Positions 26,845-35,232 of a DNA stretch of 64,000 nt are shown here, in pieces. Below the pieces are notes generated by a model. The model had not been told where the DNA came from and did no database searches. It saw nothing but the letters and a program-made list of their open reading frames with translations. The stretch spans positions 1,054,001-1,118,000 of the forward strand of contig CAWFDD010000002.1 of NCBI GenBank assembly GCA_963814605.1, read 5' to 3'. The DNA is from Palsa-295 sp963814605 (GTDB lineage Bacteria > Acidobacteriota > Terriglobia > Acidiferrales > UBA7541). How positions within the stretch are numbered: position 1 is the stretch's first letter; each line of letters opens with the position of its first letter. The position numbers and the translations under genes were made by a program.

Positions 26845-28296
26845 ATGCATCGAAAAATTTTGGCAATCTCGTTCGCGGTCGCAGCGTTCGCGCTGCCCGG
26901 CTTGGCCCAGACCCCGAACCTCAGCGGCACTTGGAAGCTGAACCTGTCCAAGAGCGACTTCGGCCAGATCCCGCCACCCGCAAGCGAGGTGCAGACGATC
27001 GTAGACAACGAGCCGTCCGTCAGCATCACCACGGATCAGAAGGGCGGCATGGCCGGAGACACAACCACGGTCATGAAGGTCACCACGGACGGCAAGGAAG
27101 TCTCGTGGCAATCGGGCGGCAACGACGTGAAGAGCACCGCGAAATGGCAGGGACAATCGCTGGTGATCCTGTCGAATACCACGTTTCAAGGCAGCGATAT
27201 CGGCATCAAGGGCACCTACACGCTCGGCGCCGACGGCAAGACGCTGACCATCGCCGCTCAGTATGTCACCGGCATGGGCAACTTCGACTTGACGGCCGTT
27301 TACGACAAGTCAGACGCATCCGCCGCGATGGCCGCGCCGGCTGCCGCCGCACCCCGCGCCATGAGCATGTCGCAGTCCGGCGGTTCAACATCTAAATTGA
27401 GCGGCACGTGGACGCTGAACGTCTCAAAAAGCGACTTCGGTCAGCTGCCGCCTCCGGTCAGCGAAACCGATACGATCGCGGTCAGCGGCAACGACTTCAA
27501 GCAACAGGTTGCCAGCGTGAACCAGCGAGGCAGCCAGAACTACGTCCGCGGCTGCTCGGCTGACGGCAAGGAAGTGACTCTCGCTTCCGATGATCCGCGC
27601 GTAAATCTCGGAGCAGTCACCGTGTCAAAGGTTCAGTGCGCGTGGCAGGGCAGCTCGCTGGTTTACACCGAAACTGCCAATCTGCGTGGCACTGAGCTCG
27701 TGGACAAGCTGACCTTTTCGGCTTCGGACGACGGCAAGACCATGACTATGACGTCGAACATCACCTCGGCAGCCTTCAACGCCGACCGCAAACTGGTCTA
27801 TGACCAGGGCTCTGGCTCTGCGGCCATGGCTGCTCCAGCGGCGGCGGCCGCACCCGCCACTGCGGCGATGTCGCACGCCGGAGGGACGCCGCCGAACCTC
27901 AGCGGCACCTGGAAATTGAGCTTGACGAAGAGCGATTTCGGCCAGATTCCCGGGCCGGTCAGCCAGATCGACACCATCGAACACAACGAGCCGACCGTGA
28001 AAATCGCAGTCAATCAAAAGGGCGGCATGATGGGCGACACATCCTACGAGAGTGCGGTCACAACGGACGGCAAGGCGTCCACGTCGTCAGGCATGGCCGG
28101 CTCGATGGTCACCAGCACCGCGCACTGGGATGGCGCCGCGCTGGTCGTGGATTCAAGCACCAGCTTCCAGGGAACCGACGTCAAGATCAAGGACCACTTC
28201 ACGCTCAGCGATGACGGAAAAACTCTCACCGAAGTCACCCACATCGAATCGGGCATGGGGAACTTCGACGAGACGCAGGTCTACGACAAGCAGTAA
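26845..28296 (+). CDS. Secreted protein with three LSGTWxLNxxKSDFG repeats
   Basis: The 483-residue protein has a signal peptide (about residues 1-20) and three tandem domains of about 140 residues, each starting with NLSGTWKLNLSKSDFGQIP-type sequence (about residues 29, 182 and 352) and ending in a GMGNFD..VYDK-like strand (degenerate in repeat 2). The linkers are Ala-rich (AAMAAPAAAAAP). The repeats look like small antiparallel beta-barrel (lipocalin-like) domains; this is a structural guess. The start has AGGAG upstream. The secreted protein at 52569-53384 carries one copy of the same motif. Confidence 0.78.
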   Translation: MHRKILAISFAVAAFALPGLAQTPNLSGTWKLNLSKSDFGQIPPPASEVQTIVDNEPSVSITTDQKGGMAGDTTTVMKVTTDGKEVSWQSGGNDVKSTAKWQGQSLVILSNTTFQGSDIGIKGTYTLGADGKTLTIAAQYVTGMGNFDLTAVYDKSDASAAMAAPAAAAPRAMSMSQSGGSTSKLSGTWTLNVSKSDFGQLPPPVSETDTIAVSGNDFKQQVASVNQRGSQNYVRGCSADGKEVTLASDDPRVNLGAVTVSKVQCAWQGSSLVYTETANLRGTELVDKLTFSASDDGKTMTMTSNITSAAFNADRKLVYDQGSGSAAMAAPAAAAAPATAAMSHAGGTPPNLSGTWKLSLTKSDFGQIPGPVSQIDTIEHNEPTVKIAVNQKGGMMGDTSYESAVTTDGKASTSSGMAGSMVTSTAHWDGAALVVDSSTSFQGTDVKIKDHFTLSDDGKTLTEVTHIESGMGNFDETQVYDKQ

Positions 28297-28430
28297 TTGC
28301 GACCCGGGCAAGATTTGAAGCTAGAGACGCCGCGCGTTCTCATGATCAAGAGCGTGCGGCGTTGCCTTTTGCGGGTTGACACTCGCCGATGCCGGTAGGT
28401 AGCATTCGGACGGGGGTTGTCGGCCGGCAC

Positions 28431-29096
28431 ATGCAGATTTTTGACCTCGACACTTTTCGCGCCACGCCGCTCAGCCGCGATCCCTACGAACACCTCGTGA
28501 TTCCAGCCTTCGTGAAGGCCGAAGCGCTCGAAAAAATCAACGCCGATTATCCGAAGATCGACCACGCCGGCAGTTTTCCGCTGGATCATTTGGAATTCGG
28601 GCCCTCGTTTCAGGCGATGATTGACGCGCTCGAGTCCGATGAATTCCGCAAGGCCTTCGCGGAAAAGTTCCATCTCGATCTTTCGAATCGCCCGACGACG
28701 ATTACGGTTCGCGGGCGCTGCGATACGCACGACGGAAAGATTCATCACGACTCCGCGAGCAAAATCATCACCGTGCTGCTGTACATGAATCCGGCGTGGG
28801 ACAATTCCGGCGGCCGCCTGCGCCTGCTGCGATCCCGCGACAGCATCGAAGATGTGGCCACCGAGGCCCCGGCGGCCGGCGGCGCGCTGGTCGCGTTCCT
28901 GCGCTCGGACCATTCCTGGCACGGACATCTGCCGTTCGTCGGTGAGCGCCGTGTGATTCAATTCAACTGGGTCACGGACAACGAAAGCCAGCGCTTTGCC
29001 ATTTTCCGCCACCGCGTTTCCGCGTCGGTGAAGCAACTGCTCAGCTTCGGCAAGTCCTCGAAGGAACCTCGCCCGCTCGATCCCAACCGGATGTAG
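28431..29096 (+). CDS. 2-oxoglutarate/Fe(II)-dependent oxygenase-like protein
   Basis: The 221-residue product (from ATG 28431, HMQIFDLDTF) has a double-stranded beta-helix pattern: HHDSASKIITVLLYMNP (His-x-Asp), then SDHSWHGHLPF (second His) and RRVIQFNW (Arg for the 2-oxoglutarate carboxylate). It resembles short prolyl-hydroxylase-like oxygenases. An ATG at 28389 adds 14 residues without motif. The substrate is unknown. Confidence 0.72.
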   Translation: MQIFDLDTFRATPLSRDPYEHLVIPAFVKAEALEKINADYPKIDHAGSFPLDHLEFGPSFQAMIDALESDEFRKAFAEKFHLDLSNRPTTITVRGRCDTHDGKIHHDSASKIITVLLYMNPAWDNSGGRLRLLRSRDSIEDVATEAPAAGGALVAFLRSDHSWHGHLPFVGERRVIQFNWVTDNESQRFAIFRHRVSASVKQLLSFGKSSKEPRPLDPNRM

Positions 29097-29191
29097 CGCG
29101 CCGCGGGTCGCGCCGACCGTTGTCAGCGGAGTAATCTACGAAGGAATCAACGAAAGCGGTATGCAGGTTTGAGTTCGCAAAGGAGGCTAGG

Positions 29192-29947
29192 ATGCAGGCC
29201 AAACGCGTCGCCCTGGTTACCGGGGCAAATCAAGGAGTCGGTTTTCAGGTCGCAAAGGAACTCGCAGCACACGGCGTCACCGTGCTGGTCGGATCACGCA
29301 ATCTCGAGCGCGGCGAAGCTGCGGCCAAGACGATCAACGGAGACGCACGCGCGATCCAGCTCGACGTGACGAACCTGGCTTCGATCGCCGCCGCTGCGGA
29401 GCGCATCCGCAAGGAGTTTGGCCGCCTCGACCTGCTCGTCAACAACGCGGCTATCTCGAATGCCAGAAAGGACAGGTTGTCGCTCCGGGAGTACGCCAAA
29501 TTAACGCGCCCGAGCAACGTGTCTCTCGATGAGGTGCGTGCGGTGTGGGAGACCAACGTGTTCGGCGTCCTCGCCGTTTACCAGGCGATGTTGCCGCTTC
29601 TACGCGAGTCGTCCGACGCTCGCATTGTCAACGTGTCGAGCGGCGTTGGCTCGCTGACGATGAACGCGGACCCGGCCTTTGCCTACCGCACGTTCTTCAG
29701 CCCCGTCTATCCTGCGTCCAAGACGGCTCTGAACGCCGTGACGCTGGCAATGATGCTCGAGCTGGAGTCGACCGGGATCAAAGTTAACCTGGTCTCCCCG
29801 GGCTTCACCAAGACGAACCTGAACGGATATGAGGGCATAGAGTCTTTAGAGGATGGCTCGCGCGAAGTGGTGCGCGTTGCGCTGCTCGGCCCGGACGGCC
29901 CGACAGGCACGTTCACGCGCTGGGAAAACGCAACGATCCCGTGGTGA
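29192..29947 (+). CDS. Short-chain dehydrogenase/reductase
   Basis: Classical SDR of 251 residues: TGANQGVGFQVA (cofactor motif), LVNNAAIS, VNVSSGVGS, and the active-site YPASKTALN (Tyr-x-x-x-Lys). The start ATG is preceded by AAAGGAGG. The insertion between NNAA and the Ser motif, and the Asn/Glu-rich region, fit carbonyl-reductase-like SDRs. Substrate not predictable. Confidence 0.9.
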   Translation: MQAKRVALVTGANQGVGFQVAKELAAHGVTVLVGSRNLERGEAAAKTINGDARAIQLDVTNLASIAAAAERIRKEFGRLDLLVNNAAISNARKDRLSLREYAKLTRPSNVSLDEVRAVWETNVFGVLAVYQAMLPLLRESSDARIVNVSSGVGSLTMNADPAFAYRTFFSPVYPASKTALNAVTLAMMLELESTGIKVNLVSPGFTKTNLNGYEGIESLEDGSREVVRVALLGPDGPTGTFTRWENATIPW

Positions 29948-30097
29948 TCCGGTCTCGTTTTTCGTCGTCTGGGAAAGAGTGGTGCGCTCGCTGGGAGACG
30001 CGTCAGTTAGGGCTTGACTCAAAGAAGCTGCCGGCGAAGGGGACGTTCCTCCTGTCGAGGAAAAGTGTGTCACCCTTCGCGGAGCGAGCCGCGATTC

Positions 30098-30463
30098 TCA
30101 GCGCAGTCCGCTGGCGTCTTCTCTTCGGAATTGGTCGGCCAGATCGTGCCGGGTCACAAAGTCATAGAGTCTGTCTCTTTCCAGGGTGCTGTAGCTCGCT
30201 TGAACCGTTGCGGCTGCGGTGTAATACGGCTCTCTGACATCCAGTACGCGGCATCCCTTCGCTTCTTCGATCCGCCTGGTTAGCTCATCAAACGTCAAAA
30301 GCTGGTCTTCCCTGGCCATATCCACGTAACTGAAATCCCTCGTCCAGGATGCCAAATCGGACCGGCAGCGCTCCACGGACACCGCGGCTCCCTGCTGGGG
30401 TAAAGCCGAGCCTGCGATGGAAAGAAGCAAAACTGCTGACGACACAATCGCGACGATTTTCAT
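30098..30463 (-). CDS. Small secreted protein of unknown function
   Basis: ATG 30463 with GGGGGAG upstream gives a 121-residue protein with a signal peptide (MKIVAIVSSAVLLLSIAGSALPQQ) and a mature part rich in charged helix (LTFDELTRRIEEAKGCRVLDV). Two Cys could form a disulfide. No family recognised. Confidence 0.6.
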   Translation of the reverse strand: MKIVAIVSSAVLLLSIAGSALPQQGAAVSVERCRSDLASWTRDFSYVDMAREDQLLTFDELTRRIEEAKGCRVLDVREPYYTAAATVQASYSTLERDRLYDFVTRHDLADQFRREDASGLR

Positions 30464-30605
30464 GGCGAAACTCCCCCTCAAGATTTAAGTCTCGAAACGA
30501 TCGTGACAGTTCCGCCCCCCTAGTAGTGATTGCATGGAGGAGTCCACGGGTTGCCACGACGGAGTTCGAGCGTCTTCCGTCGCTGTGGTATCGTACCGGG
30601 ACCCG

Positions 30606-31862
30606 ATGAAAAAGGAGAAAATACTCGCGCCGGATGCTCCGCTCGGCGTCGCCGCGCCGTTGTCCGCCGGCACAACCGTATTCAGCGTGATTCTCGCCAT
30701 AAGCTTTTGCCATCTGCTGAACGACATGATGCAGATACTCCTTCCGTCTATATATCCAAATCTGGCTTCGTCGTTGAGGCTCACGTTCGGGCAGGTTGGC
30801 GCGATCACCATGGTGTATCAGGTTACAGCGTCGCTGCTTCAGCCGCTGGTCGGCCTCCAGGCGGACAGGCGCCCTGCGCCGTTTGCACTTCCTACCGGAA
30901 CAATTTTTTCGCTCGCCGGACTGGTGGTTATTTCGATAGCGCGAAGCTACGGGATGGTGCTGGCCGGGTCTTCTCTGCTCGGCATGGGTTCGTCGATCTT
31001 CCATCCGGAATCTTCGCGCGTGGCGCGCATGGCGGCGGGTACACGCTACGGCATGGCGCAGTCGCTGTTTCAAGTGGGCGGGAACGTGGGGTCCGCGCTA
31101 GGACCGCTCGCGGTCGCGCTGGTTGTCATGCGGTACGGACAGTCGAGTATTGCCCTCTTCGGCTTGTTGGCCTTGTTGTCATTCGCCGTCTTGTGGAAAG
31201 TCGCCGTTTGGTATCGCGACCACGGTCTGGCTCGCCTGGAGGAAAACCGCAGGACTCTCGAACGCATCACCTTGCCGCAAAGCTCCGCCAAGCGCGGCGT
31301 CACCATCCTGCTGGTGCTCATTTTTTCGAAATACGTCTATTTGACGAGCCTGACCAGCTACTTCACCTTCTACCTGATTCAACGCTTCGGTGTGTCGGTT
31401 CGCGCAGCTCAACTGCACCTATCCGTCTTTCTGGCGGCTGTCGCGATCGGCACTTTCCTGGGCGGACCGGTTGGCGATCGTGTCGGGCGCAAATATGTGA
31501 TCTGGGTGTCGATCCTCGGCGTGCTTCCATTCACGTTGCTGCTGCCGCACGTCAACCTTTTCTGGACCGGAGTGCTCAGCGTGATCATCGGCCTGGTGCT
31601 CGCTTCCGCTTTTTCCGCGATCGTGGTGTTCGGCCAGGAGCTTGTGCCCGGCAAGGTAGGGATGATTTCCGGCCTGTTCTTCGGTTTTGCTTTCGGTGTC
31701 GCCGGACTTGGCGCTGCCGTGTTGGGCCGCATCGCCGATGTTTATGGGATTTATTCCGTTTACCGGATCTGCGCATTTTTGCCGGCGATCGGATTGCTAG
31801 CTGGATTTCTGCCGGACCTGCGACAACGCGAACACACCGAAGCGCTTTCCACCGCGGACTAA
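30606..31862 (+). CDS. MFS exporter, fosmidomycin-resistance (Fsr) type
   Basis: Twelve hydrophobic segments in 418 residues from ATG 30606. Signature regions for the Fsr group: HLLNDMMQILLPSIYP, then SSIFHPESSRVARMAAGTRYG and the FQVGGNVGSALGPL helix. Such proteins export small phosphonates and other drugs with proton antiport. An in-frame start at 30534 is possible. It is divergent from the 30098-30463 gene. Confidence 0.88.
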   Translation: MKKEKILAPDAPLGVAAPLSAGTTVFSVILAISFCHLLNDMMQILLPSIYPNLASSLRLTFGQVGAITMVYQVTASLLQPLVGLQADRRPAPFALPTGTIFSLAGLVVISIARSYGMVLAGSSLLGMGSSIFHPESSRVARMAAGTRYGMAQSLFQVGGNVGSALGPLAVALVVMRYGQSSIALFGLLALLSFAVLWKVAVWYRDHGLARLEENRRTLERITLPQSSAKRGVTILLVLIFSKYVYLTSLTSYFTFYLIQRFGVSVRAAQLHLSVFLAAVAIGTFLGGPVGDRVGRKYVIWVSILGVLPFTLLLPHVNLFWTGVLSVIIGLVLASAFSAIVVFGQELVPGKVGMISGLFFGFAFGVAGLGAAVLGRIADVYGIYSVYRICAFLPAIGLLAGFLPDLRQREHTEALSTAD

Positions 31863-31898
31863 TCTTCAATCAGACTTTCGTGGTTCTTTTAAGGGAAG

Positions 31899-31975
31899 TG
31901 GTGCGCCCGGAGAGAGTCGAACTCCCGACCTTCTGGTTCGTAGCCAGACGCTCTATCCAGCTGAGCTACGGGCGC
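31899..31975 (-). tRNA. tRNA-Arg(ACG)
   Basis: Minus-strand cloverleaf: acceptor GCGCCCG/CGGGCGC, D arm GCTC...GAGC, anticodon stem TCTGG/CCAGA with loop CTACGAA (anticodon ACG), T arm GGGAG TTCGACT CTCTC, and an encoded CCA end. The first base is at 31975. Confidence 0.95.
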
Positions 31976-32070
31976 ACTCGGTTGCAGCGGACAACGGGAA
32001 GTTGCAGCGAAGAAATTGTATCACAGCTCCGAAAGCGTCGAGGACTCGCTGAAACAATCCGAGCGGACCG

Positions 32071-35000
32071 TTATCCGAGTGTCGAGCCGGGGAGCGCAGA
32101 CGGCCGCATCCCGGGCGCGGGGCGATCGGAATGCGCCGCGTGCCGCTTTGGCCTCAGGCCCGCCAGCGCCGCGCGCAGCCGGTCCATATAGAGGTAAACG
32201 ACCGGCGTGGTGAACAGCGTGAGCATCTGGCTCACGATCAGGCCGCCGACGATGCTGATGCCCAGCGGCCGGCGCAACTCCGAACCCGTTCCCGTGCCGA
32301 GCGCCAGCGGCAATCCGCCGAGCAGCGCAGCCATCGTCGTCATCATAATCGGGCGGAAGCGCAGCAGGCACGCCTCGTAAATGGCTTCCTGCGGCGGCTT
32401 GTTTTCCTTGCGCTCGACGTCCAGCGCAAAGTCAATCATCATGATCGCGTTTTTCTTCACGATTCCGATCAGCAGGATAATTCCGATAATCGCGATCACG
32501 CTCAGGTCCAGCCGGCAAAGCAACAGCGCCAGGAACGCGCCGACCCCCGCGGAAGGAAGCGTCGAAAGAATTGTGATCGGATGAATGTAACTTTCATAAA
32601 GCATCCCAAGCACGATATAGACAGCGATCAGTGCGGCGACGATCAAGATCGGCTCGTTTTTGAGCGACGACAGAAAGGCTTGCGCCGTTCCCTGGAAAGT
32701 AGCCTGGATCGTGGACGGCAGGTTGATGGCGCGAGCGGAGTTCTGGATCGCTGTCACCGCATCGCCCAGCGCGGCGCCGGGAGCTAAATTGAAGGACAGC
32801 GTCACCGCAGGGTACTGTCCCTGGTGGTTGACGGCCAGAGGCGCAAGGCGCCGCTCGAAATGCGTGAAGGCGCTGAGAGGGATTGCCGTACCGTTGGATG
32901 CCTTCAGGTAAATCTGATTGAGTGAATCCGGGTTTTCCTGGAAATCGGGGGCCGCTTCCATGACCAGATGATATTCGTTCCACTCGTTGTAAACAGTCGC
33001 CACTTGCCGCTGGCCGAAAGCATCGTAGAGCGTATCGTCAATCATCTGCGTAGTGATTCCCAAACGCGACGCGGTATCGCGATCGATTACCAGCTGTGCC
33101 TGAAGTCCCAGATCCTGCTGATCTGTGGATACGTCTCTCAATTCGGGCAAGCTCTTGATCTTTTCCAGCATCTTCGGAGCCCACGATTCCAATTCGGCAA
33201 GATCTTCACTCTCCAGCGTGTATTGATATTGTGAATTGCTCATACGTCCGCCCACGCGAATGTCCTGTGAAGCCTGTAGAAACAGCGTCGCCCCCGGCAC
33301 GGTGCCGAGTTTCCTGCGCAGACGCCCGATCACCTGGTCCGCGCTGACCTTGCGTTCGGAAAGCGGCTTCAGAGCCATGAACATGCGTCCGGTGTTCGTC
33401 GCACCGCCGCCGACAAATCCCGCCACAGCGCTCACCGCGGGATCTGCCATGGCGATGTTCTGAAACTGGCGGAGTTTCACGCGCATCGCGTCAAAAGAGA
33501 TGTCCTGTGAAGCCTGAATCGATCCACCGATCGTTCCGGTATCTTGCTGCGGGAAAAGACCCTTGGGAATAATGACAAACAGCGCGATGTTGAGGCATAC
33601 CGTGGCAATGGTCACGCCCAGTGTCAGAGGCTGGTGCTTCAAGACCCAGCGGAGTCCGTGGTCGTATATCGCCAACAGCCCGTCGAAGCCGCGCTGGCAG
33701 AGACGGTAGATCCAGTTGTGCCCTTCCTTTTTCGTGTTCCGCAGAAACTTCGCGCACAGCATGGGCGTCACGGTCAGGGAGACGACCAGCGAGATCGCGA
33801 TGGTTACGCTCAGCGTGACGGCGAACTCGCGGAAAAGGCGTCCGACGATCCCGCCCATCAGCAGGATGGGAATGAACACGGCAACCAGCGAGGTGCTCAT
33901 CGAAAGAACTGTGAAGCTGACTTCCTTCGAGCCACGCAGCGCCGCCTGCATGGGCGAAAGACCTATTTCGAGATAACGCGTGATGTTCTCAATCACCACG
34001 ATGGCGTCGTCCACCACAAAGCCAGTAGAAATCGTCAGCGCCATCAGCGAGAGGTTGTCAATCGAATAGCCGAGCAGGTACATCACTCCAAAGGTTCCCA
34101 CCAGCGAAACCGGCACCGCCACGGCCGGAATCACCGTGGACCAGACATTCCGCAGGAACACAAAAATCACCAGGATGACCAGCACGACGGTGATCATCAG
34201 CGTGATCTGAATGTCCTGCACGGACGCTCGTATGGTGGTGGTGCGGTCGGAGGCGATGTCAAAGTGGATCGACGCCGGGATGGAGGCCTGCAACTGCGGA
34301 AGAGCATCGTATACGCGTCGCACCGTAGCGACAATGTTGGCGCCGGGCTGGCGAAACACCTGCATCACGATGCACAGCTTGCCGTTTTCCAGCCCCGCGG
34401 TGTGAACGTCCTCGACGGAATCCTGCACCGTGGCAATGTCGGCGATGCGAACGGGCGCTCCGTTGTGATAGGCCACAATCAGGTTGCGATAGTGATTGGC
34501 GTCAAATAATTGGTCGTTGTCCGAAAACGTCCAGCGGACCTGGCCATTCGCGACGCTGCCCTTGGGCTCGTTGGAATTAAACAACCCGAGCGCGGTCCGT
34601 ACATCCTCCAGGCTGACTCCGTAGTTGCCAAGCACGGCGGGATTCAATTCGACGCGCACCGCAGGCCGCGCGCTTCCTCCGATTTGCACCTGGCCCACTC
34701 CGCTGATCTGCGACAGCCTTTGCCCGATGATCGAATCGGCAACGTCGTACAGCCGGCTAAGAGGCAATACGTCCGAGGTCAGCGCCACGATCATGATGGG
34801 CGAGTCCGCGGGATTGATTTTTCGATAGGTGGGTAATCCGGGAAGGTTCGCCGGCAATTGACTCAACGAGGCGTTGATGGCCGCTTGCACGTCCCGCGAC
34901 GCCGCATCAATGTTCCGGTTGAGGTCGAATTGCAGCGTGACCGAGGTATTGCCGGCCAGGCTGCTCGACGTCATCTCCGTCACTCCCGCGATCTTTCCGA

Positions 35001-35211
35001 ACTGGCGTTCGAGCGGCGTGGCCACTGACGACGCCATAATCTCCGGACTCGCTCCCGGAAGGCTCGCATAAGCCTGTATGGTGGGAAATTCCACCTGAGG
35101 TAGAGCGGCCACCGGCAGCATGCGGTATGCCATCGCTCCGGCCATCAGGATTCCGGCGGTGATCAACGATGTGGCGATGGGCCGATGGATGAATGGCGCG
35201 GAGATATTCAT
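32071..35211 (-). CDS. mdtC: RND efflux transporter, MdtC-like
   Basis: The 1046-residue HAE1-type RND pump protein is last in an mdtABC-like operon. It has the N-terminal helix IHRPIATSLITAGILMAGAM, the proton-relay region STGFVVDDAIVVIENITRY (Asp-Asp in TM4), LPSAGVGAFLALLL and GIVKKNAIMMIDFA in the second half. With the protein of the preceding gene it would form a heteromeric trimer. It works with the adaptor (38340-39578) and an outer membrane TolC-type protein that is not in this window. Substrates such as drugs or bile-type amphiphiles are only inferred. Confidence 0.92.
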   Translation of the reverse strand: MNISAPFIHRPIATSLITAGILMAGAMAYRMLPVAALPQVEFPTIQAYASLPGASPEIMASSVATPLERQFGKIAGVTEMTSSSLAGNTSVTLQFDLNRNIDAASRDVQAAINASLSQLPANLPGLPTYRKINPADSPIMIVALTSDVLPLSRLYDVADSIIGQRLSQISGVGQVQIGGSARPAVRVELNPAVLGNYGVSLEDVRTALGLFNSNEPKGSVANGQVRWTFSDNDQLFDANHYRNLIVAYHNGAPVRIADIATVQDSVEDVHTAGLENGKLCIVMQVFRQPGANIVATVRRVYDALPQLQASIPASIHFDIASDRTTTIRASVQDIQITLMITVVLVILVIFVFLRNVWSTVIPAVAVPVSLVGTFGVMYLLGYSIDNLSLMALTISTGFVVDDAIVVIENITRYLEIGLSPMQAALRGSKEVSFTVLSMSTSLVAVFIPILLMGGIVGRLFREFAVTLSVTIAISLVVSLTVTPMLCAKFLRNTKKEGHNWIYRLCQRGFDGLLAIYDHGLRWVLKHQPLTLGVTIATVCLNIALFVIIPKGLFPQQDTGTIGGSIQASQDISFDAMRVKLRQFQNIAMADPAVSAVAGFVGGGATNTGRMFMALKPLSERKVSADQVIGRLRRKLGTVPGATLFLQASQDIRVGGRMSNSQYQYTLESEDLAELESWAPKMLEKIKSLPELRDVSTDQQDLGLQAQLVIDRDTASRLGITTQMIDDTLYDAFGQRQVATVYNEWNEYHLVMEAAPDFQENPDSLNQIYLKASNGTAIPLSAFTHFERRLAPLAVNHQGQYPAVTLSFNLAPGAALGDAVTAIQNSARAINLPSTIQATFQGTAQAFLSSLKNEPILIVAALIAVYIVLGMLYESYIHPITILSTLPSAGVGAFLALLLCRLDLSVIAIIGIILLIGIVKKNAIMMIDFALDVERKENKPPQEAIYEACLLRFRPIMMTTMAALLGGLPLALGTGTGSELRRPLGISIVGGLIVSQMLTLFTTPVVYLYMDRLRAALAGLRPKRHAAHSDRPAPGMRPSALPGSTLG

Positions 35212-35232
35212 GTTCGTAGCTGTTCGCTATCC

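Noticed and set aside
30530..32191. 553-residue plus-strand ORF across the exporter gene and tRNA
   Set aside because: It overlaps the Fsr exporter in another frame and crosses the tRNA; Arg/Gly/Ala-rich shadow of GC-rich coding DNA.
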